From Algicella marina (GTDB lineage: Bacteria; Pseudomonadota; Alphaproteobacteria; Rhodobacterales; Rhodobacteraceae), in NCBI RefSeq assembly GCF_009931615.1, contig NZ_CP046620.1, positions 1,627,501-1,691,500 on the forward strand: a stretch of 64,000 nucleotides of DNA, written 5' to 3'. Numbering within the stretch: the stretch's first letter is position 1; each line of letters opens with the position of its first letter. Under the pieces are notes generated by a model. That model searched no databases, was not told the origin of the DNA, and worked only from the letters and a program-made list of their open reading frames with translations. Shown piece after piece: positions 27,854-37,872 of this stretch. The translations under genes were made by a program, and so were the position numbers.

Positions 27854-29436
27854 CGCGCGCGCCCCGCTCCCTGCTGCTCCCGCCAATGCGGGCACTGGCC
27901 ACCGCGGCGCTGCTCGCGGCTTCAGGCGTTGCCGCACAGGCCGAAGCCCCACGCAGCGCCATTCCCTGGTTGTCCGAAAGCCTGCGCACGGCCCCCACCG
28001 TTGCGCCGCCCGCTCGCCCGTTCACCTCGGGTGCCAGTCAGGGCGAAATTACGACGACCACGCTCGAAACACCCTCGCGCGATGGCGTCGGCATTGTCAC
28101 CACCCGCCAGACGGGCTTGCCCGCCAACCTCTGGGGCCAGACATCGGCGCTGCGGGTCCGCGCTCTTCTGGCCGACCATCCCGGCACCGGCGTGCCCGGC
28201 GCCCGCGCGCTCTTCATCGCCATCCTGCTGGCCGAAGTCACGCCCCCGCCCGGGGCCTCCGGCTCCAACGCCGTTCTGCTCACCCGTATCGACAGGTTGC
28301 TGGGTCTCGGCCATCTCGAACAGGCCGAAGCGCTGATCACCGCCGCCGGCATCACCGACCCGGAACTCTTCCGCCGCGCTTTCGACATCGGCCTGCTGAC
28401 GGATCGGTCGGAGCCGGTGTGCGAAACTCTCAGCCAAAGCCCCGGTCTGTCACCCACCCTGCCCGCCCGCATCTTCTGTCTGGCGCGGCGTGGAGACTGG
28501 AACGCCGCGGCCCTGACGCTCAACACCGGGCTGGAAACCGGCGACATCTCGGAAAGCGAGGGCGCAATCCTCGCCCGCTTCCTCGATCCCCAGATCTTCG
28601 AGGACGCACCGGCACCGCCCCTGCCCGACCCGCTGACGACGCTCGATTTCCTGATCCGCAATGCCGTCGCCCTGCCCCGGCCGCCAGATCCGCTGCCGCT
28701 GGCCTTCTATCACCTAGACCTGCCGGAACATCAGCCCCTTCGCACCCGCATCGCCGCGGCCGAGAGGCTCGTGCGCACCGGGGCCATCCCGCCGACGCTG
28801 CTGTTCTCCATCTACCGTGCCGGCAGGCCCGCCGCCTCCGGCGGCCTCTGGGATCACGCCACCGCCGCCCAGCGCCTCGATCGGGCCCTGAAGGGCGAGG
28901 ATCTCGCCGCCATCGAAGACGCGCTGACCGCCGCCGACGAAACCTTCGCCGCCATCGGCCTGCGCCGCGAACTCGCTGTCGAATACGGCTCCGAACTCGC
29001 GCTGCTCGACCCGGCCAGCCTTTCGCTCGGCATGCGCACCCGCACCTCCCACCTGCTGCTGCTCGCCGGCCTCTTTTCCGAAGCGACGGCCATGCTGCCC
29101 GACAGCAACGACCCGGCGGAGCAGGTGCTGCGCGCCCTGACCCAGCCCGGCACGTCCTTCCCGGAAAGCGCCGCCCTCAGCCCGCTGGAACGCGCCGCCG
29201 CCCGCGGCCTTACCCGGCCCGATCCGCCGACACCCGCCGCCGCCTTCGCCACCGAACGCATTGCCGAGGGCTTCATCGGCGAGGGCATCCTCGAAGCCCT
29301 GTCCCTGCTCTCCGCCGGTTCGGAAGTCGATCCCGGCGATCTGGAAGCCGGCCTCTTCCTCCTGCGCAACGCCGGCCTGTCCGACTGGGCGCGCCGCATC
29401 GCCGCCGACACGATGCTGCTCCTGCCCGAAGCCTGA
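27850..29436 (+). CDS. Uncharacterised exported helical-repeat protein
   Basis: 528 residues with a Sec signal (LATAALLAASGVAAQA) after a short Pro-rich start. The mature part is rich in Ala, Leu and Pro, almost all helical, with repeated patterns like ARALFIAILLAE, DRLLGLGHLEQAEALI and RLVRTGAIPPTLLF, so it is probably an alpha-alpha solenoid with TPR/Sel1-like character. I recognise no catalytic motif. It starts by ATGA overlap with the 44-residue membrane protein. xerD follows ten bases after its stop. Confidence 0.8.
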   Translation: MTRAPRSLLLPPMRALATAALLAASGVAAQAEAPRSAIPWLSESLRTAPTVAPPARPFTSGASQGEITTTTLETPSRDGVGIVTTRQTGLPANLWGQTSALRVRALLADHPGTGVPGARALFIAILLAEVTPPPGASGSNAVLLTRIDRLLGLGHLEQAEALITAAGITDPELFRRAFDIGLLTDRSEPVCETLSQSPGLSPTLPARIFCLARRGDWNAAALTLNTGLETGDISESEGAILARFLDPQIFEDAPAPPLPDPLTTLDFLIRNAVALPRPPDPLPLAFYHLDLPEHQPLRTRIAAAERLVRTGAIPPTLLFSIYRAGRPAASGGLWDHATAAQRLDRALKGEDLAAIEDALTAADETFAAIGLRRELAVEYGSELALLDPASLSLGMRTRTSHLLLLAGLFSEATAMLPDSNDPAEQVLRALTQPGTSFPESAALSPLERAAARGLTRPDPPTPAAAFATERIAEGFIGEGILEALSLLSAGSEVDPGDLEAGLFLLRNAGLSDWARRIAADTMLLLPEA

Positions 29437-29446
29437 TCGAACCGCG

Positions 29447-30376
29447 ATGAGCGCAGCCTGGATCCAGCCCTTTCTTGAAGCTCTCCGGGCCGAACGTGAC
29501 GCCGCCGACAATACCCTGATCAACTACGCCCATGATCTCGAACATTTCATGGCTCACATTGCCGGCCTCGGCCTCAAGGCCGAAACCCTCGCCCGCAAGG
29601 ACATAGAGCAATATCTCATCAACCTGGAAAACGAGGGGCTGAAGCCCGCCACCCGCGCCCGCCGTCTCTCTTCGATCAAGGGCCTCTACCACTTCGCGTT
29701 CAGCGAGGGCTGGCGCGGCGACAACCCGGCAGCGCTGATCCGCGCCCCGAAGACCGCGCGCAAATTGCCGGCCACGCTGTCGGAAAATGATGTGGATCGC
29801 CTGCTGGAAGCCGCCGGCAGCACCGGCCGGACGCTGGAAGAGAACACCCGGAACGCCTGCCTGTTCGAAATTCTCTACGCCACCGGCCTGCGGGTGACAG
29901 AGCTTGTCAGCCTGCCCGTCGCCGCCGTCCGCGGCGACCCCTCGATGATCCTCATACGGGGCAAGGGCGGGCGCGAACGCATGGTCCCCCTCTCGGATCC
30001 CGCCCGCGACGCCCTCGCCAACTGGCTGTTGCTTCGCGACCGTGAAGAGGAAGCGGCGCGCAAGAAACGCGGCACCGCCCCCTCACTCTGGCTGTTTCCC
30101 ACCCGGTCGAAAGCCGGCCACCTGACGCGCGTGCAGTTCCATGGCCTCGTCAAATCCGTCGCCGCCACCGCCGGTCTGAAGCCCGAGGATGTTTCTCCCC
30201 ACACACTCCGCCACGCCTTCGCCACCCACCTGCTCGCCAACGGCGCCGATCTCCGCGCCATTCAGACATTGCTCGGCCACGCAAGCGTCGCCACCACCGA
30301 GATCTACACCCATGTGCTGGAGGAGCGGCTCAAGGCACTGGTGCTGGAAAAACACCCGCTGGCGAAGGACGACTGA
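29447..30376 (+). CDS. xerD: Tyrosine recombinase XerD
   Basis: 309 residues. Resolves chromosome dimers at dif with XerC and FtsK. An N-terminal SAM-like core-binding domain runs to about residue 110, and the catalytic domain carries Arg149 (GLRVTEL), Lys173 (RGKGGRERMVPL), His252/Arg255 (HTLRHAFATHLL), the GHASVATTEIYTHV motif with its His and the nucleophile Tyr near residue 287. Length and motif spacing match XerD rather than a phage integrase. The start is ten bases after the upstream stop. Confidence 0.93.
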   Translation: MSAAWIQPFLEALRAERDAADNTLINYAHDLEHFMAHIAGLGLKAETLARKDIEQYLINLENEGLKPATRARRLSSIKGLYHFAFSEGWRGDNPAALIRAPKTARKLPATLSENDVDRLLEAAGSTGRTLEENTRNACLFEILYATGLRVTELVSLPVAAVRGDPSMILIRGKGGRERMVPLSDPARDALANWLLLRDREEEAARKKRGTAPSLWLFPTRSKAGHLTRVQFHGLVKSVAATAGLKPEDVSPHTLRHAFATHLLANGADLRAIQTLLGHASVATTEIYTHVLEERLKALVLEKHPLAKDD

Positions 30377-30399
30377 CGCCTCCCCGCCATCACGACCTC

Positions 30400-30906
30400 T
30401 CAGGCCACGACTCCCGCCGGTCGCGCCCCGCCGGCGTGTGCCGCCAGCTTGTCCAGCGTCTGCGCCCCGTACTCAACCGCCCCAAAACCGATGACGATCA
30501 CGCGCCGCTCCGGCGTTGGGTGCATCTGGCGCAGCGTCACCACCGTCTTGCCATTCGCCTGTTCATCGAAGGTCACCAGCATGCGGAACCGGTCCGGGTC
30601 GTCGTCCGCGTCGGCACCATGATCAACGACGATCAACTTCGGTGCCTCCACCCGGCGGAAGGTCATGCGGTTGCCAAAACGCGTGCCGTCCGGCGCCACC
30701 ATCGTGAACCGCCACATACCATCGGGGCGGATGTCGATCTCGTCTGTTTCCAGCGTGAACCCCTCCGGTCCGAACCACCGGACGATCTGCTCCGGGTCCG
30801 TCCATGCCCGGAACACAGTTTCCCGGTCGGCATCGACGACGCGGGCAATGACGATTTCCCGTTCCAGAAGATCCCCGCTCCAGTCCATATCTTCAATATC
30901 AGTCAT
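30400..30906 (-). CDS. SRPBCC (AHSA1-like) protein
   Basis: 168 residues forming one START/Bet v1-like fold: REIVIARVVDADRETVFRAW, then WFGPEGFTLETDEID, then a C-terminal amphipathic helix (GFGAVEYGAQTLDKL). Proteins of this family bind hydrophobic ligands. In this arrangement they are often the partner of an ArsR-type repressor. The gene overlaps the end of the ArsR gene by eight bases and is transcribed after it. The substrate is unknown. Confidence 0.85.
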   Translation of the reverse strand: MTDIEDMDWSGDLLEREIVIARVVDADRETVFRAWTDPEQIVRWFGPEGFTLETDEIDIRPDGMWRFTMVAPDGTRFGNRMTFRRVEAPKLIVVDHGADADDDPDRFRMLVTFDEQANGKTVVTLRQMHPTPERRVIVIGFGAVEYGAQTLDKLAAHAGGARPAGVVA

Positions 30907-31246
30907 CCTTTTCCTCTCCTTTGCGTGTCGTTGCGAGATGCGCCTCCAACCTGTCGAGCCGCGCCTCCCACTGGCGCCGATGGCCGGCCAACCATTCCTC
31001 CGCCGCCAGCAATGCCTCGGGGTTGAGCGAGCACACCCGCGCCCGCCCCTCCCGATGCGAAACGATCAGCCCAGCCTTTTCCAGAACGCCCAGATGCTGG
31101 GTGAACGAGGGCAAGGCCATGTCGAACGGCGCGGCCAGGTGCGAGACGGTGGCCGGACCGAGGCTCAAGGCCTGCACCACCGCCCGCCGTGTCGGGTCCG
31201 CCAGTGCGGTGAAGGTCGATTCGACAGTCGGATATTGCTTAGGCAT
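30899..31246 (-). CDS. ArsR-family transcriptional regulator
   Basis: 115 residues, a winged helix-turn-helix: FTALADPTRRAVVQAL, then PFDMALPSFTQHLGVLEKAG and the wing VSHREGRARV. It lacks the Cys metal-binding box of arsenic-type sensors, fitting the SdpR-like group that senses small molecules. The ATG at 31246 sits inside a perfect inverted repeat, and a second related repeat lies upstream. Both are listed as operators and imply autorepression of this gene and its SRPBCC partner. A start 27 bases further up would pass through the operator. Confidence 0.9.
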   Translation of the reverse strand: MPKQYPTVESTFTALADPTRRAVVQALSLGPATVSHLAAPFDMALPSFTQHLGVLEKAGLIVSHREGRARVCSLNPEALLAAEEWLAGHRRQWEARLDRLEAHLATTRKGEEKDD

Positions 31247-31256
31247 AAACCTAAGC
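31237..31256. promoter_or_regulatory. Operator overlapping the ArsR start codon
   Basis: GCTTAGG and CCTAAGC form a perfect 7-bp inverted repeat around six bases containing the ArsR start codon. Binding here would block translation initiation or transcription directly. Confidence 0.6.
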
Positions 31257-31273
31257 GTCCACGAAAATAACAC

Positions 31274-31289
31274 TTAGGTCAATACCTAA
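31274..31289. promoter_or_regulatory. Second ArsR operator
   Basis: TTAGGT / ACCTAA with a 4-bp spacer, sharing the TTAGG...CCTAA core with the repeat at 31237-31256, about 30 bp upstream of the start codon where the promoter would lie. Confidence 0.55.
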
Positions 31290-31307
31290 ATAAATGCAGA
31301 CCGCCGC

Positions 31308-32021
31308 TCACCCCGCCCGCTCCATCCGGATGTTGCCGTCATGCAGAAAACACAGCCGGTCGAACAGCGACAGGTCCAGCGGGTTGGGCAGCCGCACGTC
31401 GTCCACTGCCGGCCAATCCCGCTCTGTCAGGTCGAAAGACCGGTCGACCTGCGAGATCAGGCAGACCACCGCGCCCTTCGCTCGGGCAAAGGCCCGCAGA
31501 TCCCGCACCTGTGCCTCCAGTGGCGGATGGCTCCGCCTCTGGTCCAGCAATTGCAGGTAGTCGATGACAGCCAGCGCCGCACAGTCACGCTGCTCGATGA
31601 TCTTGGTCACATGCTCCGCACAAATATCGTCTGAAGTATCGACGATCAGTGCGCCAGTATCCGACAGGTTGGCCGCCCCCAGCGCAGCCAGCCGCCTCTG
31701 CACATCGCTTTTGGTGTATTCGAGGCTGAAGAAATATCCCTGCCGCCCGATCTCACCCGCCAACACGGCCAGTTCCAGTCCCAGCAGCGTCTTGCCATGC
31801 CCCGGACGTGCCGCGATCAGCACCATCTCACCTGCCGAAATGCTCCTCAGTATGCGCCGCGCCGGTGTCGCGTCCGCGTAGCCGGCGGCCATATGGCTCC
31901 AGCTCTCGAAACCCTCACCGGCTGCAATCCGGTTCAGCGCTTCATGCAGGCGAATGCCGTCGGCACGGGCCAGCATCCGCGCGCGGCGTTTCAGTTTGTA
32001 GATCGGGGATGACAGCTTCAT
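31308..32021 (-). CDS. RecA-fold ATPase, DnaB-like C-terminal domain
   Basis: 237 residues, a single RecA/DnaB-type ATPase domain without the DnaB N-terminal domain or a primase-binding region. Visible features are Walker A ARPGHGKTLLG near residue 76, Walker B with LAVIDYLQLLDQ, and the Gln finger in VCLISQVDR. Such orphan domains are labelled DNA helicase in related genomes. It may load or move on DNA, but no partner gene is adjacent. The 62 bp between it and the ArsR gene hold the operators. Confidence 0.8.
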   Translation of the reverse strand: MKLSSPIYKLKRRARMLARADGIRLHEALNRIAAGEGFESWSHMAAGYADATPARRILRSISAGEMVLIAARPGHGKTLLGLELAVLAGEIGRQGYFFSLEYTKSDVQRRLAALGAANLSDTGALIVDTSDDICAEHVTKIIEQRDCAALAVIDYLQLLDQRRSHPPLEAQVRDLRAFARAKGAVVCLISQVDRSFDLTERDWPAVDDVRLPNPLDLSLFDRLCFLHDGNIRMERAG

Positions 32022-32220
32022 CCGAACCTCCTCCTTCCGGGCAGTCGCCGCAATCCCTCCTTATGCGCCAGCCCGGTCAGGTTGGGTCCGAAGTCGTCCA
32101 CTCCACATGTCAGATGCTTTCCCGTCGGAGGGGGGAGGCCCGAGCCAGGCCATGCCCGCAGTTTAACCTCACTCCGCGCGCCACTCAATGTCCTCCCGCC
32201 TGTCCGGTCGGGCATCAGCT

Positions 32221-33489
32221 TCAGGCCAGTCGCCGCTCAACCACCGCCTCCCGCCAGCAGAGCGCCACGCCCAGCGCCATTACCAACGGCCCGATCTGCA
32301 GCCCGAGCGCCACCGCCAGCGCCGGGGAAAGCGCCGGCGCAATCCACACCAGCAGCATGATCAGCTTGTCTCCCGGTCGCATCCCGCGCCTCAGCAGCAC
32401 CTGCGCCAGAAGCGACAGCCCCAGCAGCGTCAGCACCATGTCGTAGCGAAATGCATAGGGCGACACCAACAGCGTCGCCAGAAACAGCATGGCCAGCTTC
32501 AGGTCTGCCACCACCTCCCGGCGTCGCCAGACGTCTGCCACGGCAACAATCGCCACCATGGCCGAAATCGCCTGCGCCACCAGCGCCAGACCGTTGCCCG
32601 CACCCAGCATCTTCAGTGCCACATACGCCGTCACCTGCTGCGCCCACAGGTCGCCCGTTGCCATCGCCACGCGCAGCAGCGGCGTGTTGTTCAGCGCCGC
32701 CAGCCACACATCCGCCCCCAGCAGCAGCGTCACGGCGCCCAGCAACCCAAGGCAGGTGACGCAACAGCGCCAGAACAGCGGCCAGTCCCGCGCCGCGATC
32801 AGCGCCACCGGCACAAGGATGCTCAGATGCGGCTTGCCGAGACCCAGCGCGATCAGGCACGCCGCCAGCCACAGCCGGCCCTTTGCCCGCGCCTGAAACG
32901 CCAGCCCGCTCAGCGCCGCGAAAATCAGGCCGTTCTGGCCCTGAATAAGCGTCAGCACCACCGCCGGCGCACCGAACAGCACCACCCAGCCCAGCGGCTG
33001 CGGCACCGCCCGGTAATAGCGCACCGTCATCGCCCACAAGGCCAGTCCCAGTGTCGTGAAGGACAGCAGCGCCACCGGATAGCTCAACCAGCCAAGCGGC
33101 ATCACCATGGCCAGATAGGTCGGCGGGTAGTGCCACAACAACACCGACTCCTGCGGTGCCAGCGGCAGTTGCAGCGCGATGAAGGCCTCGACATCATAGA
33201 CCCCGGCAATGCCTTCCGTCAGGAACAGCCGCGCCGCCACCCAGAAGGCCGGAAAGTCATAGCCGAACGGCATGTAGTTCAGGCCGTCCGGCGCCATCAG
33301 CGACGCACCCACCTCACCGATCACCACTGCCAGAAACAGCCCGATGGATGCTGCAAATGCTGCCTGACGCCTGATCCGCGTCTCGATCCGCCGGATTGCA
33401 CCCATGGCCAACCCCGGCGAGCGCGCACCGCCTTCGGCCGGCAAATCGGGGCGTTGATCCTGTTTCAGCTTGGCAACCTTCCCCGACAA
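32221..33489 (-). CDS. GT87/DUF2029-like multi-pass membrane protein
   Basis: 422 residues with about ten hydrophobic segments. FGYDFPAFWVAARLFLTEG near residue 80 carries the Asp-rich loop expected of integral-membrane GT87-like mannosyl- or arabinosyltransferases (DUF2029). The N-terminal 35 residues are basic and soluble. The chosen start is TTG 33489; an internal Met at residue 29 is possible but has no clear ribosome site. It would add a sugar from a polyprenyl donor to an envelope glycan. Substrate unknown. Confidence 0.75.
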   Translation of the reverse strand: MSGKVAKLKQDQRPDLPAEGGARSPGLAMGAIRRIETRIRRQAAFAASIGLFLAVVIGEVGASLMAPDGLNYMPFGYDFPAFWVAARLFLTEGIAGVYDVEAFIALQLPLAPQESVLLWHYPPTYLAMVMPLGWLSYPVALLSFTTLGLALWAMTVRYYRAVPQPLGWVVLFGAPAVVLTLIQGQNGLIFAALSGLAFQARAKGRLWLAACLIALGLGKPHLSILVPVALIAARDWPLFWRCCVTCLGLLGAVTLLLGADVWLAALNNTPLLRVAMATGDLWAQQVTAYVALKMLGAGNGLALVAQAISAMVAIVAVADVWRRREVVADLKLAMLFLATLLVSPYAFRYDMVLTLLGLSLLAQVLLRRGMRPGDKLIMLLVWIAPALSPALAVALGLQIGPLVMALGVALCWREAVVERRLA

Positions 33490-33573
33490 TGGGCATCAGA
33501 CCGGCACGGCATCGCCGCCGCCAGCAGCCAAAGCGCTAGCATGGCACAATTTTTCAGACAACCGCCGCCGCCG

Positions 33574-34377
33574 TTATCGGCGCCGCAAGGCCATCGGCAG
33601 CACGTCCTCGCTCGGCCACCAACCACTCTCCAGCGCCCGCTCATACCCCTGCACCAGCCCTGCCTCCCGCATCGCCGCGGCGGCCGCGCCATGATCATAG
33701 GCCAACCGCTGCAGATGTACGCCATCGTCGTCCAGCACCGCGAATTCCGTCTCGCACAGTCCGTCATGCGGCGGCATGCCGATAACACCCGCGTTCACCC
33801 AAATGTGCCGCCCGATCTCGCGCACGAACCCGATACCGCAATGTCCGGCGATCACCCCGTCCACCGCCCCGATCTCGGCCTCCAACGTCGCAAGTTCGTC
33901 CGCCAGGTCCACTGCGTCACTCACCGCCCACAGGAACCGGCTGATCTGCGAGGCTCCGCCGTGGATCACCGCCCAGCGCCGCCCCGCGTGGGTGAACACC
34001 AGCCGTCCCGGCAGGCCGCCCATCCACTGCCGCAACTCCGGCCCGACCGCCGCATCCGCGGCCGCGTACCAGCCGCGCGACAGCAGGTCGCAAACGCTAT
34101 TCTCGCCAAAGCCGCAGCCGCAGTCCGAAGCCCCTGCCGCCAGTTGCACCTCGCAGTTGCCCTGCACTACGGGCAGCTCCAGGTCCCGCACCTGCTCGGC
34201 TACGGCTACAGGGTCGGCGCAATAGGCCACCAGATCGCCGGTGCAGATGCAGCGCTCCGGCGGAATACCCAGCCGCCCCGCCTCCGCCAGCAGCGCCTCC
34301 AGTGCTTGCAGGTTTGAATATGGCCCGCCGAACAGCAGCACCGGTCCCTCCAGCACTCCCAGATCCCGCACCTCCAT
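33574..34377 (-). CDS. Metallophosphoesterase
   Basis: 267 residues. It retains GPYSNLQALEALL, CTGDLVAYCADP, VQGNCEV and VIHGGASQISRF, the successive motifs of calcineurin-like phosphoesterases, although the first Asp-His pair is altered at the start (LFGGPYSN instead of GDxHG), so metal site one may be incomplete. GHCGIGFVREIGRHIWVNAGVIGMPP supplies the late His ligands. It begins at ATG 34377 with AAGGAGG upstream. Its start is 70 bp from the divergent CorC-type gene. Nucleotide or small phosphoester substrates are possible. Confidence 0.8.
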   Translation of the reverse strand: MEVRDLGVLEGPVLLFGGPYSNLQALEALLAEAGRLGIPPERCICTGDLVAYCADPVAVAEQVRDLELPVVQGNCEVQLAAGASDCGCGFGENSVCDLLSRGWYAAADAAVGPELRQWMGGLPGRLVFTHAGRRWAVIHGGASQISRFLWAVSDAVDLADELATLEAEIGAVDGVIAGHCGIGFVREIGRHIWVNAGVIGMPPHDGLCETEFAVLDDDGVHLQRLAYDHGAAAAAMREAGLVQGYERALESGWWPSEDVLPMALRRR

Positions 34378-34447
34378 CGCCCCCTCCTTGCAGCCGTGCC
34401 CGCGACACCCCATAACAACTGTCAACGCGCCGCGGAGGGGGCAACAC

Positions 34448-35765
<1,318 letters not shown>

Positions 35766-35779
<14 letters not shown>

Positions 35780-37313
35780 ACAGGCTGCCCATCACGCCGC
35801 GCAGGAACTTCCGACCAGATCGTGTGCCGGCGGTGCGGATCACCTCTTTCACCAGCGTCTCGCCAATGGAATCGCTGCGGGAGGAGCGGGACCGGCTGCT
35901 GCTGCTGCTGCGGCTGCCGTCATAGCGGCGGGCATTGCGAAACTCGCGTTCCTCTTCCTCCGCCCGCTCCGCCGCGGCCGCCTCGCGTTCGGCTTCTTCC
36001 GCCGCCGTCTCCGCCCGCGCCCGCAACTTCTCGAACGCGCTCTCCCGGTCCACCATCTCGTCATAGAGGCCCGTCAGCGGCGAAGACGCCATGATCCCCT
36101 TCCGCTCCGCATCGTCCAGCGGCCCCAGCCGCGAAGACGGCGGGCGAATGAGCGTGCGCTCCACCACGCTCGGCACGCCCTTCTTCTCAAGCGTCGAAAC
36201 CAGCGCCTCGCCGGTGCCGACATCGCGGATCGCGTCCTGCGTATCGAACCGCGGGTTCGGCCGGAACGTCTCCGCCGCCGCCCGCAACGCCTTCTGGTCG
36301 CGCGGCGTATAGGCCCGCAGCGCGTGCTGGACGCGGTTGCCCAACTGCCCAAGGATATCGCTCGGCACGTCGTCGGGGTTCTGCGTGATGAAATAAACCC
36401 CCACCCCCTTGGAGCGGATCAGCCGCGCCACCTGCTCCACCTTGTTCACCAGCGCCTTCGGCGCATCCTCGAACAACAGGTGTGCCTCGTCGAAGAAGAA
36501 CACGAACTTCGGCTTGTCCGGGTCACCCACCTCCGGCAGCGTCTCGAACAGCTCCGACAGCAGCCACAGCAGGAAAGTGGCATAGAGCCGGGGGCTGGCC
36601 ATCAGCCGGTCCGCCGCCAGCACGTTCACCCGCCCCTGACCACCAGGCGAGACATGGATCATGTCCGAAAGTTCCAGCGCGGGCTCCCCGAAGAACTGCG
36701 TCGCGCCCTGGTTCTCCAGCACGATCAAGCGCCGCTGGATCGCTCCGATAGAGGCGGTGGAAATATTGCCGTAGCGCAGCCCGACATCCTTCGCGTTCTC
36801 CCCCAGCCAGACCAGCAGCGCCTGCAAGTCCTTCAGGTCCAACAGCGGCAGGCCCTCTTCATCGCTCATCCGGAACGCGATGTTGAGAATGCCCTCCTGC
36901 GCCTCCGTCAGTTCCAGCAGCCGCGAGAGCAGCAGCGGCCCCATCTCGGAAATCGTCGTCCGCACGGGGTGGCCCTTCTCGCCGAACATGTCCCAGAACA
37001 CGACCGGGAAATCCGAATAGGCATAATCGCCGAAGCCGATCGTCTCGGCCCGGCCGATCAGTGCGTCGTGCAGCTTTGCTTCCGGCGATCCGGCAACCGC
37101 CAACCCCGAAAGGTCGCCCTTCACATCCGCAAGAAACACCGGCACACCCTGCGCCGAGAAGCTCTCGGCCAGAATTTGCAGAGTAACTGTCTTGCCAGTT
37201 CCGGTCGCCCCGGCGATCAACCCGTGACGGTTGGCGTATTTCAGAAGCAGCGATTGTGGATCGGAGTAGTTTTCACCACCTCCACCAACAAAAATGCGGT
37301 CCGTCTCACTCAT
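35766..37313 (-). CDS. HerA-like ATPase, DUF853 type
   Basis: 515 residues. Walker A is [18 protein letters not shown] near residue 35-50. Walker B is [13 protein letters not shown] near residue 265, with [17 protein letters not shown] as the sensor strand. The C-terminal 100 residues are Arg/Ser-rich, low complexity, and may be disordered. DUF853 proteins are HerA/FtsK-fold ATPases of unclear role, often near double-strand-break or division genes. The 3' end overlaps the convergent CorC-type gene. Confidence 0.92.
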
Positions 37314-37432
37314 TGCCTGCTTCCCTGCTCTTCTGTGACTTCTGCAACATACAAAATTAACTAATTCCCGCCATAAAGGAATCGCAAACTGCTTCTATAG
37401 CGGTTTTGCAGACTTCCTCCCTGTTGAACTGG

Positions 37433-37460
37433 CCGCGCCTTCGGGCGCGGCATTTTTTTT
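37433..37460 (+). terminator. Intrinsic terminator with UUCG loop
   Basis: Stem CCGCGCC / GGCGCGG capped by the extra-stable TTCG tetraloop, then a run of eight T on the plus strand. No gene precedes it on that strand, so it probably ends a small RNA; an anti-Shine-Dalgarno-like CTTCCTCCCT lies about 20 bases before the stem. Confidence 0.8.
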
Positions 37461-37513
37461 GCGCCGCACCAAGATTCATCCTTAAAAAATTGGGGTTTTC
37501 ACGCCGGATTGGC

Positions 37514-37542
37514 TTGACGGCAGATTTTCGCTGGCCTAGCCT
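37514..37542 (+). promoter_or_regulatory. Promoter of a small RNA
   Basis: TTGACG and TAGCCT separated by 17 bp, seven bases before the predicted 5' end of the small RNA listed next. Confidence 0.6.
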
Positions 37543-37548
37543 CCGCTG

Positions 37549-37622
37549 CATAAGTTGGCCGGTCCGACAGGGAGAGAGCTGCAAAGCAGCCAGTAAAAGG
37601 CACCCATCGCGGGTGCCTTTTT
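37549..37622 (+). ncRNA. Candidate small RNA
   Basis: About 74 nt starting seven bases after a good -10 box. It contains a short stem GCTGC-AAA-GCAGC (37578-37590) and ends in a strong terminator, stem GGCACCC / GGGTGCC around a 5-nt loop, preceded by A and followed by five T. The long unbroken stretch before the first hairpin (37549-37577) would be free to pair with mRNA; it contains GGGAGAGAG, resembling a ribosome-site sequence. I recognise no named family. The promoter, hairpin and terminator together make the call. Confidence 0.65.
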
Positions 37623-37872
37623 CTTGACCGGAACACATTTTCCGGCGACGGGCCGCCTTCTCCTCCGGTTCTGCAGCGTCCATCACCTTTTCGCCGGTCG
37701 CTTCGGCAGCGGCAGCCATAGGGTCCTCATCCCGGAAAAGGGCTCGACGGCAGGGCAAAACACGTTAGTTTGCGACCAAAGGCGCCGATCCGCCACTCGA
37801 CGCTACCCGCGTTGACAGTTCCGCGGCTTCCTGACACCAAGGCCGAAACCATCAAATGAAAGAGGCATCAAA

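Noticed and set aside
37357-37758. Minus-strand ORF of 133 codons in the gene-free interval
   Set aside because: No ribosome site or domain. It crosses two terminators and the small-RNA candidate on the other strand.
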